Positions 25,305-34,254 of a DNA stretch of 64,000 nucleotides are shown piece after piece (the stretch's first letter is position 1; every line of letters starts with the position of its first letter). The notes beneath the pieces are model-generated. The model had not been told where the DNA came from. It was given only the letters and a program-made list of their open reading frames with translations, and did no database searches. The stretch comes from Geminicoccaceae bacterium. Lineage in GTDB: Bacteria; Pseudomonadota; Alphaproteobacteria; Geminicoccales; Geminicoccaceae. The stretch spans positions 1-64,000 of the forward strand of contig JANQPX010000055.1 of the NCBI GenBank assembly GCA_028285265.1. The letters are read 5' to 3'. The translations under genes were made by a program, and so were the position numbers.

Positions 25305-27440
25305 CTATTCTCGAATATTCGGCAAGAGCAACATCGGATCGACCTCGACATAGGCATGCTTGCGGACATAGTCGCTTAGCCTCCCATGGGTTCCGTCGAG
25401 CGTTTCGCTATAGATTTTACTATCGAAATCAACGGTTTCCGGCTGCAGCCGCTCATCAATTCGATCAAGCGCCGCTCCGATGCGATCCAGCTCCTTTTGA
25501 TCGTTCTGGTCGAAGTCAGTGCGTCCAAGCAGCTCATATCTTTTCCCCAGCAGCATATAGCGCTGTTGTTTCAGTGCATCGTAATTTGACGGCCTCTCCT
25601 GATCAGCTGTTATCGCTAACAGTTGCCGTGGGGGAATCCTGATCCTTAAACCCATTGCGCTGGCTACTTCCTCCTCCGCGATCTGGGCGATGAGGGCTGC
25701 GCAGCGTCCTCTCTGAAACATGGCTTGCTCCAACGCCTCCCAGGTGCACATCGCCAACAATTTCTTGAGCGTAGCTTCCAGGGTCTGTTCGACCCTTGCT
25801 TGCCATTTGTCTGTTGTATCAAGATTGTGGGCGTGATCGACAAACAGTGCAACGGCGTCGTCGCCGTCCGCAAGGGCCTGCACAAGCCAGTTGAATCTCA
25901 GCGTTGCCTCGAGAAGGTCGTTTCTACGATTAGACTTAACGATACGCGCACTCACGTCAAATTGCCCGCCTATCCCCATGAGCTTGCGTCGCAGGCCGAC
26001 GAGCCTGCTTTCGCCAGTCTGAAACGTGACATGCTCGCCTTTGACGAGAAGGCCAAAACGTTCTTTCAGGACTCTCTTGATCTCTTCGACCAATAGCTCC
26101 TGATGAGCCGTATCGTCGCCGTCACCCCAAATTGAGTTCAAGAAGGCGACAGGCTTCATCGAGCCGATCTCGGCCCGGATGACTTCTTTCGCCACTTTGC
26201 CTATGGCATCGTCGACGGCGCCTGGATTGTCGCCATTGAGATAACGCCGAAGCCGATCGCGCCCCTCATGCTGCAGTCTCAGATTCTTGAGACGAAAGCC
26301 CAGCTCGACGGTTTCGTCACTTTGGCTGAGACTATACGTTTCTGCGGGCCCGTCGATCGTGTGGCCGGCTAGAAAACAAGCCTCCTGAATCTGCTCGAGC
26401 ACAACGATCACCGACACGACGGCAACGCCATAGTCCTTGAATTGCTTGTTGAGATCATCCTGAATAAGTGAAGACAATAGATCCTGTGAACGTTCCTGGT
26501 CTTGATAGAAATCAAAGATGATGTCGCCGAAACTTTTATTCTGGATCTGCGATCGTGAAACAAAATCGCTGCGCTTACCGAGAAGCTCCCTGAACTCAGT
26601 TACGGACTTGCACCCCTTGGAGACATAGCGCCTCTCAGCGTCCGCTGTACGCTTGATGTGATTGCCGAGCTGAGCCTCGCCGATCTCCCAACCTATGCGG
26701 ATGTTCAGCCTCAGTCTACGAGACATTCCGACGATCTTTAAACTGACGTCATGATCGAAGATATCCGCATCTGGAACAATTGCTTGTACAGCGCAAACGA
26801 TGAAGAGCTCTTGAAGCACCATGCCAATATTTGCGAGCCGTCGTTCTAGCTCCTTGTCGGCCATGATTTCCAGCGACAGAGGATTGGTTTTATACTTGGC
26901 GAAAACATGAAGATCCGCGTTTATTTGGTGTTCCGTCTTCTCAAAAGTATGGCGTTCAGTTGCCTGTAGGATTTGCTCTTTTGCTATCTCAATTTGTTTT
27001 GCAGTATCGCCAGGCAGCTTGCCAGCATCAACTATTCTGATGCCACATCGATGCTCGAGACTCACCATCCTTTGGGGATTGGACGTTTCATATTCTCGAG
27101 CAAAATCGAAGAATAAAGAAAAGCTCTCAGATGCACTTTGATCGGAAGAATAAATGGTATTATCGAAAATTGCATTTACACGCTGCGCGGCCTGTAATTT
27201 ACATCCAGAAAGATCTGCTCCTGTAAAGTCAAAACCGCTCAGGTCAGCGTTTCCAAAATCGATACCTCGTAGATCCGCCCCGACAAAGTCTGATGCAGGA
27301 TCCAGGCCTGCCGCTCGCACCAATCCAACGAAGTCATTTGACTGTTCTAACGCCAGTATTGTCAGCCGCAGTTTTGCTTCGAAGGATATTTCCAATCTAG
27401 GCAAGTGTGCCATCTGCGTTGTGGAAAGGCGGCTTTTCAT
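25305..27440 (-). CDS. Large pentapeptide-repeat protein coupled to a TIR protein
   Basis: 711 aa. After an N-terminal helix, residues ~50-90 form pentapeptide repeats (FVGADLRGIDFGNADLSGFD, then FTGADLSGCKL). The central region, about 220-370, has an SPFH/band-7-like pattern (LRLNIRIGWEI; SSLIQDDLNKQFKDYGVAVV then SVIVVLEQIQEA). The C-terminal ~250 residues are helical with coiled-coil character. There is no signal peptide or clear TM helix. The ATG overlaps the TIR gene stop (ATGA), so both proteins are made together and probably interact. I infer a scaffold or sensor partner for the TIR effector. The SPFH assignment is by eye and tentative. Confidence 0.7.
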   Translation of the reverse strand: MKSRLSTTQMAHLPRLEISFEAKLRLTILALEQSNDFVGLVRAAGLDPASDFVGADLRGIDFGNADLSGFDFTGADLSGCKLQAAQRVNAIFDNTIYSSDQSASESFSLFFDFAREYETSNPQRMVSLEHRCGIRIVDAGKLPGDTAKQIEIAKEQILQATERHTFEKTEHQINADLHVFAKYKTNPLSLEIMADKELERRLANIGMVLQELFIVCAVQAIVPDADIFDHDVSLKIVGMSRRLRLNIRIGWEIGEAQLGNHIKRTADAERRYVSKGCKSVTEFRELLGKRSDFVSRSQIQNKSFGDIIFDFYQDQERSQDLLSSLIQDDLNKQFKDYGVAVVSVIVVLEQIQEACFLAGHTIDGPAETYSLSQSDETVELGFRLKNLRLQHEGRDRLRRYLNGDNPGAVDDAIGKVAKEVIRAEIGSMKPVAFLNSIWGDGDDTAHQELLVEEIKRVLKERFGLLVKGEHVTFQTGESRLVGLRRKLMGIGGQFDVSARIVKSNRRNDLLEATLRFNWLVQALADGDDAVALFVDHAHNLDTTDKWQARVEQTLEATLKKLLAMCTWEALEQAMFQRGRCAALIAQIAEEEVASAMGLRIRIPPRQLLAITADQERPSNYDALKQQRYMLLGKRYELLGRTDFDQNDQKELDRIGAALDRIDERLQPETVDFDSKIYSETLDGTHGRLSDYVRKHAYVEVDPMLLLPNIRE

Positions 27441-28564
27441 AGGCTATCCGACGAGAGGAGTGATATTCGATTTTTGCATTTTTCGACAACGATTTGAGCC
27501 AACTTACGCTTTATCCTCCTTGCATTTTTGTCCGCGGCGGAAAGCTCTTTCTCAATTTCGTCGTCAAGCATAGATTCTTCATCATCGATATCTATGGATC
27601 TCGGATTGAGTTCCACTTTGCCAGACACTCTGGGCTCAACTTCGCCTTCTGGTTCAACCTCAAACAGTTCAACATGGCCAGCTTCACCCTCGTCAGTCAG
27701 CGGCTCACCAGCCAGCAAGCCCTCGTTTCCCACAATAGTTAGTGCATATGTATTCGCACCTTGCGAGGGAGCTCTGTATACGTGAGCTACATCACCTTCA
27801 AATCCCGCACCGCCAAAGCGCACTGCCTCCTTCTTAATTTTGGCACCGCTAACTTCTGCAACCAGAGTAAATCCACTAATTGAAAATACCAATTCTCCAA
27901 TGTCTGTTTCTAAAGCCGCCAACGGCGAGACGACTAGCTTTAACGTCGCCCAGCCACCTCCTTGGCTCGGTAATGCGAAGCCTCCAGAGACAATTGTAGA
28001 ATTCGAAGGGTTCTTTGCCAGGGTGATCCCGCAAGACAGCGTGTTTTCGTCTTCGCTGCCTTGTGCGCTGCATACTTTGCGTTCTTGAAGCTTTTTTGCC
28101 GCTTGGCTGCAGTATTTTCTTAATATCGATAAGCGATCTTCATGGCTGCAATTGCATAGCTCCGTCCAGTCTGGATGGCTTACACGGCTCATTAAATCCC
28201 AATTCGTGCGCTGTTCTGAGTTCAATGAATTTAGGGGCACATTGCGCCATAATATCGGAAGCAAAAGTCCCTTCTTTTGCGATGGCGCACGGACAAAAGC
28301 CTTGAATTCTTGCTGACAGAATGTTGATTTGAACCAAGATGGTGAGACCAATATGATCATTGCGTCATGTTTGTTTATGCTATCCTCAATGTGGGCTTGC
28401 CAATCGTCCCCCCATCTGAGCCTTCTCTGGTCTCGCCAGATCTTGAAATTACGTGAACCAATTTCTGCTTGAATTTGTGACTCTAAGATGCCGGGCAGCT
28501 TATGCAGTACTTCTTTTTCTGCTTCCGCATCCCAGTCGATCGTAGAGTAACTAAAGAATGCCAC
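27437..28564 (-). CDS. TIR-domain protein, first gene of a TIR/pentapeptide operon
   Basis: 375 aa starting at GTG, with GAGGA 7 nt upstream. Residues 1-130 form a TIR domain: AFFSYSTIDWD, then FKIWRDQRRLRWGDDWQAHI, and the active-site helix SPSWFKSTFCQQEFKAF with Glu86 as the catalytic candidate, followed by LLLPILWRN. The middle (~190-290) is beta-rich and may be a binding domain (GWATLKLVVSPLAALETDIG). The tail is acidic, then basic (DDEIEKELSAADKNARRIKR). TIR domains of this type cleave NAD or make cyclic ADP-ribose signals during phage defence. The partner is the coupled pentapeptide protein. Functional role inferred. Confidence 0.85.
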   Translation of the reverse strand: MAFFSYSTIDWDAEAEKEVLHKLPGILESQIQAEIGSRNFKIWRDQRRLRWGDDWQAHIEDSINKHDAMIILVSPSWFKSTFCQQEFKAFVRAPSQKKGLLLPILWRNVPLNSLNSEQRTNWDLMSRVSHPDWTELCNCSHEDRLSILRKYCSQAAKKLQERKVCSAQGSEDENTLSCGITLAKNPSNSTIVSGGFALPSQGGGWATLKLVVSPLAALETDIGELVFSISGFTLVAEVSGAKIKKEAVRFGGAGFEGDVAHVYRAPSQGANTYALTIVGNEGLLAGEPLTDEGEAGHVELFEVEPEGEVEPRVSGKVELNPRSIDIDDEESMLDDEIEKELSAADKNARRIKRKLAQIVVEKCKNRISLLSSDSL

Positions 28565-28989
28565 GAAAAATCCTCTGCCAAGTCAAATTGCAATAAAAGG
28601 TAAGGAAATTAGCTTAGCTTGGAGCAAAGGTCTTTCTCCAAAATGCATTCGAATGCCGAATCATAACTGTGCAGGCGCAAAAATTGCTTGTCAATGTTGG
28701 TTAGGTGCCTTTCAGAAATACAGTGAGGTTGATCTTTGTCACGTCCTTCCGATTGAGCTCACAGAGCAGGATCAGGTTGTTGATGTTTACGCGGCTTATC
28801 CCACGAATGAGATAGGGCTCGCCGCCTCAAAAGTAGAAAGCTACATGCATGGTTCGGAGCAGGTGGAGATCCGCCTCCGAAAGCGCTTGAGGTCGTGCTC
28901 GCTATCTGCACTGCTATCCATAGTGATTTTGCTCGGTCAGTATCAGGTCTTTGCGGGCGAAGAGGCCTATGCGCCCACACGGGTTGAGC
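28565..28989. other. No firm gene; possible small ORF
   Basis: A plus-strand frame of 114 codons (28653-28997) includes one hydrophobic segment (CSLSALLSIVILLGQYQVFA) but resembles no family and overlaps the end of the convergent gene. Probably decayed DNA marking the island border. Confidence 0.3.
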
Positions 28990-29214
28990 TTAGCTAGGGA
29001 TCTTCATGCAGCCACCGGCATCCAGATAGCCGCCGAAGAGCTGTAGGTCGTTGCGTGCTGCTTGGACCTTTGCCTCATTCACACCGGTTGTTTCGGCTGG
29101 AGTGATCCATTGAGTAACGAGCCCGGTAGCAAGGACGTCTTTTGCGGATAGAAAAAAGACAGGCTCATCTTTCGGAGTACGGTTGATAACCATTCGTGCT
29201 TTCTCGTGGTTCAT
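28990..29214 (-). CDS. Small conserved hypothetical protein (74 aa)
   Basis: The ATG encoding MNHEKARMVINR has GGAG 6-7 nt upstream, better than the Met four codons earlier. The protein reads EPVFFLSAKDVLATGLVTQW, then KVQAARNDLQLFGGYLDAGG. It is compact and mostly helical, with no signal peptide. I recall similar short proteins in alphaproteobacteria (DEPVFVLxAKDxLA pattern) with no known role. Monocistronic; divergent from the GST gene. Confidence 0.6.
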   Translation of the reverse strand: MNHEKARMVINRTPKDEPVFFLSAKDVLATGLVTQWITPAETTGVNEAKVQAARNDLQLFGGYLDAGGCMKIPS

Positions 29215-29482
29215 TCTTTTCTCCAAACGGGTTAGGCATTTGGTTCGTAAGTTGTTGATTTCATTAAGGGTAATTAGACTCCTAAATTGCCTAACCTCAT
29301 TGAAAACAAAGGATTCTTCGCTAAGCGCTCGTTAACGATTCGGAACCAATGGTCATCAAGGCATTTAGTGTGCACATTCTCAAATGACCATCTATTCAAC
29401 AGGAGCGTCTGGTCACAAATACACCTGGAGTTAACGATTAAGGACTACGATCCTTCAAGGCTTATCCTTGGAGTGATCCACG

Positions 29483-30118
29483 ATGAACATCAAACTCTAC
29501 GCCTGCCTCGGCTCCGGAAACTGCTTCAAGGCGTGGATTGTACTGCGTCAGCTCGACAAACCGTTTGAGTTTCAGCTTATTGACGTTCTGGCTGGTGAAC
29601 AAAAGTCGGCTGCATTCCTCGAGATCAACCCGCTTGGTGTCGTACCCTACATGGTGACGGAGACTGGCGAGGGTATTGGCGAGAGCAACGCCATGCTTTG
29701 GTACCTTGCTGAAGGTACACATCTCATGCCGAAAAAGCCTGAAGATCGTGCCAAAGCGTTGCAGTGGATGTTCTTCGAGCAGTCGAAGTTGGAACCGTTC
29801 ATCTCACCAGCACGTTTCTTCACCACGATCGTACCTGAATTGGGGCGCGAACGTGGTGCTGACATCGCCCAATGGTGCGAGAACGCCAAACCTGGACTGG
29901 CCCGATTGGACGCTCATCTCAAGGAAAGCGAGTTCATGCTCGCTTCAGGTTACTCGCTCGCCGATATCTCACTCTTTGGTTATACGCACGTGATTGACGA
30001 AGCCGGCATCGCGTTCCAGCCATATCCAAACATTGCCCGCTGGAAGTCGTCGGTCGAGGCGACCCCTGGGTTCAGGCCCTTGAGTGAGATGTCGCCTCAG
30101 TTGGAGGCAGCGGCCTGA
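29483..30118 (+). CDS. Glutathione S-transferase family protein
   Basis: 211 aa. N-terminal thioredoxin-like domain (LYACLGSGNCFKAWIVLRQL; EINPLGVVPYMV with the cis-Pro; GESNAMLWYLAE as the glutathione gamma-glutamyl site). C-terminal helical domain with LASGYSLADISLFGYTHVID (N-capping box). It transfers glutathione to electrophiles or reduces peroxides in the cytoplasm; the substrate is unknown. ATG follows GGAGTGATCCACG. The next gene, a GGDEF-EAL protein, starts about 45 bp later on the same strand. Confidence 0.9.
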   Translation: MNIKLYACLGSGNCFKAWIVLRQLDKPFEFQLIDVLAGEQKSAAFLEINPLGVVPYMVTETGEGIGESNAMLWYLAEGTHLMPKKPEDRAKALQWMFFEQSKLEPFISPARFFTTIVPELGRERGADIAQWCENAKPGLARLDAHLKESEFMLASGYSLADISLFGYTHVIDEAGIAFQPYPNIARWKSSVEATPGFRPLSEMSPQLEAAA

Positions 30119-30162
30119 GGCAAGTCGATTGGGCACAGCTGCCGCGCTTACGGGCGGCAGAC

Positions 30163-32202
30163 ATGACGTCTCTGGAATCCGGACGGCAGCCAACCATTTC
30201 ATCTGATCCGTTCGCATTAGCGCGAGGACTGCGAACGCCTGTATGGGTCTATGATACCGACTGCTGCCGTATTGCCTACGCCAACGAGGCCGCGTGCAAG
30301 ATTTGGAGTGCGGATGACGAGGCATCGCTCAAATCGAGAGATCTCTCTCAAGGCATGTCCACGACGGTCGCAAAACGCTTAAAACAATACCAAAGCGACT
30401 TCATTGAGCGGAACGCTGAGTTCTGCGAGTTCTGGACGCTCTATCCCAACGGAATACCGATCACCGTCAATGTCGTTTACACAGGCTTCATCATGCCGGA
30501 TGGCAGGATGGCGATGATGTGTGAAGTGACAGGTGAAGCCAAAGAAACACCAGAAACGCTCCGCAGCACTGAAGCTCTCCTGCATACAGACGTCCTTATC
30601 GCGCTTTACACCATTGAAGGACGTCCGCTCTATAAGAATCCTGCAGCTCGAAACGCGCTATGGGGCATTGACGTAGGATTTGATGAGATTTTCGTCATAC
30701 CCGGCGTCTTTGACGAGATGCGGGCCTCGTGGCAGCGCCGTGATGACTGCCATTGCGTGACGAAAATCAAGACAACAAGTGGCGAGCGGTGGTTCGATCT
30801 GAGCACGAAGCGATGCTTGGACGCCGTCACCGGCGATCAGGCACTATTGGTGACCGCGTTCGATGTCAGCGAACTCAAGACAACGCGCGACAAAGCACGT
30901 TATCTCGCTGCTCGAGACCAGTTGACCGGGTGTTTCAATCGTTCGTACATGCAACAACGCTTGGATGAGATCAGCAGCAATGTCGATCCGTCTCGTTCTC
31001 GCTACGCTCTACTTTTTTTGGACATTGATAAGTTTAAGAAAGTCAACGACACGTTTGGCCATGAGATTGGTGATGCAATCCTGCGCACGTTTGCTGAGCG
31101 GGTGCGTAAGCATATCCGAGAGACTGATGTCTTTGCGCGCATGGGGGGTGATGAGTTCGTCTTGCTGATGAAGGAGCCTCCAAGCTCTGACGACCTTCAC
31201 CACCATTTGGACAAAATACGAGGCGAAGTTACCAAACCGATCGACTGCGGTTCGATTCAACTCAGCGTCACTACAAGTATTGGTGTCGCCGTCTTTGACA
31301 ACAGAGCTGGGACGGATTGGGCCACGACGATGAAACAGGCCGATCTGGCCTTGTATCACTCCAAGCGTGCCGGGCGTGATCGCTATACGGTTTACGATGA
31401 CTCGATTGGTGCCGAAGCGATTGAGCGTAGTTGGCTCGAGGCTAACGTTAAGCGCGCCATCCAGGACGACGCCTTCACGCTCTTCTATCAGCCTAGGATC
31501 GATCTTGCGACGAACACCGTTGTTGCCGCGGAAGCGCTACTGCGCTGGTTCCATCCGGAGCGTGGCGACATTCCACCTGGTAAGTTCATCCCGGTCTGCG
31601 AGGAGATTGGTGTCATCGATCAGATCGGCATGCTGGTGATCAAACAAGCCTGCCAACAAATGAACATTTGGCGTCGCGACGGCTTTGAAATCGATCTATC
31701 GGTGAATGTATCGCCAAAGCAGTTCCAACATGAGGACTTCGCCTCACTCTTTGAGAAAGCCGCCGAGATTGCGGACTTTCCGCTATCGAGCTTGGAATTG
31801 GAGATCACCGAAACGTCATTGGTTGGTGATAATGCAGAAGTTTCGCGCCGCCTCCTTCGCATCAATGAACTCGGGTTTCGGCTTGCATTGGATGATTTCG
31901 GTACAGGCTACTCCAATCTGGCGCATATTTCGCGCTTCCCAGTCGATTGCATCAAGCTCGATCGTAGCTTTGTCCAACAGTTGCCGTCATCAGGACCGCT
32001 GCTGAGTCTGATCCTTGCCTTGGCGAAGCAGATTGGAGCGATCACGGTTGCTGAAGGTGTCGAGACAGCTGAGCAGCTAGCCTGGCTGCGAGAGCATGAT
32101 TGCGATCAAGTTCAAGGCTTCTTGTTTAGTCAGGCTGTTCCGGCAGATGACCTCATGTCGACATGTTATGATATCTGTGCGCAGCGTCGGTCTGTCGCCT
32201 AG
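30163..32202 (+). CDS. PAS-PAS-GGDEF-EAL cyclic-di-GMP enzyme
   Basis: 679 aa, cytoplasmic. Two PAS-like regions (about 15-120 and 135-240) precede a diguanylate cyclase domain with an intact GGDEF signature at 328-332. An inhibitory I-site RETD lies at 319-322, the exact five-residue spacing. The EAL domain has EALLRW from 457, LALDDFGTGYSNL and KLDRSFV, all needed for metal and substrate binding. Both activities are therefore possible; such hybrids usually act mainly as phosphodiesterases controlled by the PAS and GGDEF parts. It follows the GST gene closely but a functional link is unclear. Confidence 0.93.
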   Translation: MTSLESGRQPTISSDPFALARGLRTPVWVYDTDCCRIAYANEAACKIWSADDEASLKSRDLSQGMSTTVAKRLKQYQSDFIERNAEFCEFWTLYPNGIPITVNVVYTGFIMPDGRMAMMCEVTGEAKETPETLRSTEALLHTDVLIALYTIEGRPLYKNPAARNALWGIDVGFDEIFVIPGVFDEMRASWQRRDDCHCVTKIKTTSGERWFDLSTKRCLDAVTGDQALLVTAFDVSELKTTRDKARYLAARDQLTGCFNRSYMQQRLDEISSNVDPSRSRYALLFLDIDKFKKVNDTFGHEIGDAILRTFAERVRKHIRETDVFARMGGDEFVLLMKEPPSSDDLHHHLDKIRGEVTKPIDCGSIQLSVTTSIGVAVFDNRAGTDWATTMKQADLALYHSKRAGRDRYTVYDDSIGAEAIERSWLEANVKRAIQDDAFTLFYQPRIDLATNTVVAAEALLRWFHPERGDIPPGKFIPVCEEIGVIDQIGMLVIKQACQQMNIWRRDGFEIDLSVNVSPKQFQHEDFASLFEKAAEIADFPLSSLELEITETSLVGDNAEVSRRLLRINELGFRLALDDFGTGYSNLAHISRFPVDCIKLDRSFVQQLPSSGPLLSLILALAKQIGAITVAEGVETAEQLAWLREHDCDQVQGFLFSQAVPADDLMSTCYDICAQRRSVA

Positions 32203-32341
32203 AAATCGCACGCGGTCGACATGGATGATTGCGTCTCATCCCTACAATTCCGTTCGTCGGGACCGGCCCTGGCCGTTATCGATCAATCTCCGGTTGCATT
32301 TAGGGTCAATCAACTGATCTAATTGAGCTACGTTGGCTCTG

Positions 32342-32710
32342 TCAATCGAGGCATTGAAGGAGGGCTTCTTTCAGGACGTCATATTCACGAGGCTTGATAC
32401 CGTCCATCGCAGCGTTCCAATCACTGACCTCATCGTCATAGCGCTCGGGTGCGCTAAAACGAGCTCCTGGGCGGGAAAACTGGCTGTCCGTTAGATCCAC
32501 GCGTTTGCCGTCGATGCGATTGTAGTAATGCCAGAACGAGGGGTATCGAGTACGCAGGATCTCGCCGCCAAACAGGTCGTAGATCACCGCTGCGGTAACG
32601 TTACACTGACCATTCGCAGGATTTTCTTTCGACCACTGGATAGCCGTCTCTAAACTCCAGGCACCTTCAAGGGCCTCTCTTGTTCGGGTTTCATCAAAGA
32701 TGCGCGGCAT
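32342..32710 (-). CDS. YunG-family protein
   Basis: About 122 aa matching the YunG family: SLETAIQWSKENPANGQCNV, then TAAVIYDLFGGEILR and HYYNRIDGKRVDLTDSQF. Conserved Cys, His and Asp in these blocks suggest a papain-like hydrolase fold, but activity is unproven. I use the ATG encoding MPRIFDETR because GGGGGT lies 8 nt upstream; the longer form starts with TTG. Convergent with the GGDEF-EAL gene. Confidence 0.8.
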   Translation of the reverse strand: MPRIFDETRTREALEGAWSLETAIQWSKENPANGQCNVTAAVIYDLFGGEILRTRYPSFWHYYNRIDGKRVDLTDSQFSRPGARFSAPERYDDEVSDWNAAMDGIKPREYDVLKEALLQCLD

Positions 32711-32882
32711 GTCTGCTACCCCCGACAACAGTTACGTGCTCCTCAACTTAGGACCGAGCCAAACGGGCCGCAATGTGATCCCCTATTGACGCGCATGTCT
32801 TGGGCAAGGCCGCAAGAATCGGGTCGCACCAATTTCCGGAAAGCATCACGATCCAACGACATCGTAACGCATGGAGGACGTG

Positions 32883-33350
32883 ATGTCGTTTCAGATCAAT
32901 GCCCTGCCGTCAGCGCCGTTTGAACATCTCTTCGGGCAAGATGATCATACCCTTAGCGACCATGGTGTTCAGCGATTGATTGCAGACCAATATCCAAGCT
33001 TTCCATGCCGGATCTCGTTAGAAGATGTTGCGGTTGGTGAACCAGTTCTCCTCTTGAACTTCGAACACCAACCTGCAGCGTCCCCCTATTGATCAAACCA
33101 TGCAATCTTCATTCGAGAGGGAGGTAGGCAAGCCAGGCTTGCACCAAACGAAGTGCCGGATCAACTTCGACGGCGTCTTCTTTCAGTTCGTGCTTTCGAC
33201 AAAGATGACATGATGATCGAAGGGGATGTCGTGGAGGGTGAAGATCTTGAGCAGGTTATTGAGAGCATGCTGACCGATGCGTCGACACGCTACCTACACA
33301 TCCACTTTGCAAAGCGTGGTTGCTATGCCGCTCGTGTGGACCGTTGCTAG
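32883..33350 (+). pseudogene. DUF1203 gene with an in-frame stop
   Basis: One continuous frame of 156 codons is interrupted only by TGA at 33090-33092. Before it: MSFQINALPSAPFEHLFGQD and FPCRISLEDVAVGEPVLLLN, then FEHQPAASPY. After it: IFIREGGRQARL, VPDQLRRRLLSVRAFDKDD and HIHFAKRGCYAARVDRC. Both halves are the DUF1203 family, where the residue after SPY is usually Arg. A CGA-to-TGA change explains the break. The rest is undamaged, so this is a very recent mutation or a sequencing error. GGAGG lies 5 nt before the ATG. Confidence 0.85.
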
Positions 33351-33483
33351 GTTCGACTTTCCAATTCCCGCGTCTGTCGAGCGACCAGCTACACAAGCTG
33401 GCTGCGACTTACAAAACATGCTTCACTAACCATCAGCTGGCGTAAGAATCGCCTGCAACAGTTCAGTATGATGGGAGGCGGCC

Positions 33484-34233
33484 ATGAATGAATCCGCCAA
33501 GGCAACGAAAGCAGTCGTTATCGGTGTTGGGCCCTATGCGGGACTTGGGGCAGCTCTTTGTCGACGTTTCGCTGCCGAGGGGCACCATGTCCTCGTCGCA
33601 AGCCGGACGGCCGAACAGATTGAAGCCATTGCAAGCGGTATTCGCAACGATGGCGGTAAGGCGTCAGCCGTACCCACGGATGCGACCAAAGAAGATGACA
33701 TTGTCAGGCTGTTTGATAGGGCGATGACAAACGATGAGACCGGGCCCGCAGACCTGATCGTCTTCAACGCGGGTAACAACGCCCGCGGCGAGCTTGACAC
33801 CATGTCATTGGAATTCTTTGAAGACGTCTGGCGATCGAGGTGTTTGAGCGGATTTCTTGTTGGTCGTGAAGCGAGCCGGCGGCTTGGCGCGCAGGGGCAC
33901 GGTACTGTCATCTTTACCGGTGCCACAGCAAGTCTCCGCTCGCGCCCTCCTTTTACCGCCTTTGCATCGGCGAAGGCGGCGCTTCGAGCGGTTGCGCAAT
34001 CGATGGCGCGCGATCTCGGGCCGAAGGGCGTGCACGTCGCCCATGTCATTATTGATGGCGGGATCAATGGCGAACGCCTGCGCAGCCGAGTGCCAGATAT
34101 CATCGATAGGCTAGGTGAGGACGGTCTGCTCGACCCAGATGCGATCGCCGATGCTTATTGGCACCTCCATTGCCAACACCCTACCGCTTGGACGTTTGAG
34201 CTTGATCTCCGGCCAGCAAGGGAGTCCTTCTAA
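33484..34233 (+). CDS. SDR-fold oxidoreductase with altered active site
   Basis: 249 aa. Rossmann glycine motif GVGPYAGLG at 14-22, FNAGNNARGELD (the NAG motif), then IFTGATASLRSRPPFTAFAS followed by AK. The catalytic YxxxK of SDRs appears as FxxxK (Phe160, Lys164), so the usual Tyr is missing. The family with HVAHVIIDGGIN at the end is widespread under the name SDR, but its reaction is not known. First gene of an operon with a TauD dioxygenase, a second SDR of the same type and an enolase-superfamily enzyme. ATG follows GGGAGGCGGCC. Confidence 0.85.
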   Translation: MNESAKATKAVVIGVGPYAGLGAALCRRFAAEGHHVLVASRTAEQIEAIASGIRNDGGKASAVPTDATKEDDIVRLFDRAMTNDETGPADLIVFNAGNNARGELDTMSLEFFEDVWRSRCLSGFLVGREASRRLGAQGHGTVIFTGATASLRSRPPFTAFASAKAALRAVAQSMARDLGPKGVHVAHVIIDGGINGERLRSRVPDIIDRLGEDGLLDPDAIADAYWHLHCQHPTAWTFELDLRPARESF

Positions 34234-34254
34234 TCCATCGGGGGTGCGTATCCC

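Noticed and set aside
28790..28890. Possible second group II intron domain V (ending CATGGTTC)
   Set aside because: The 5' strand does not pair with the 3' strand as domain V requires; no AGC triad in place.
28653..28997. 114-codon plus-strand frame with one hydrophobic segment
   Set aside because: No family resemblance and it runs into the convergent small gene; left as a doubtful ORF.
14996..33350. Two otherwise intact frames interrupted by TGA (HsdR remnant, DUF1203) could suggest UGA recoding
   Set aside because: Many genes in the window end at TGA and overlap their neighbours through ATGA. There is no selenocysteine context at these sites. Ordinary nonsense mutations explain both.
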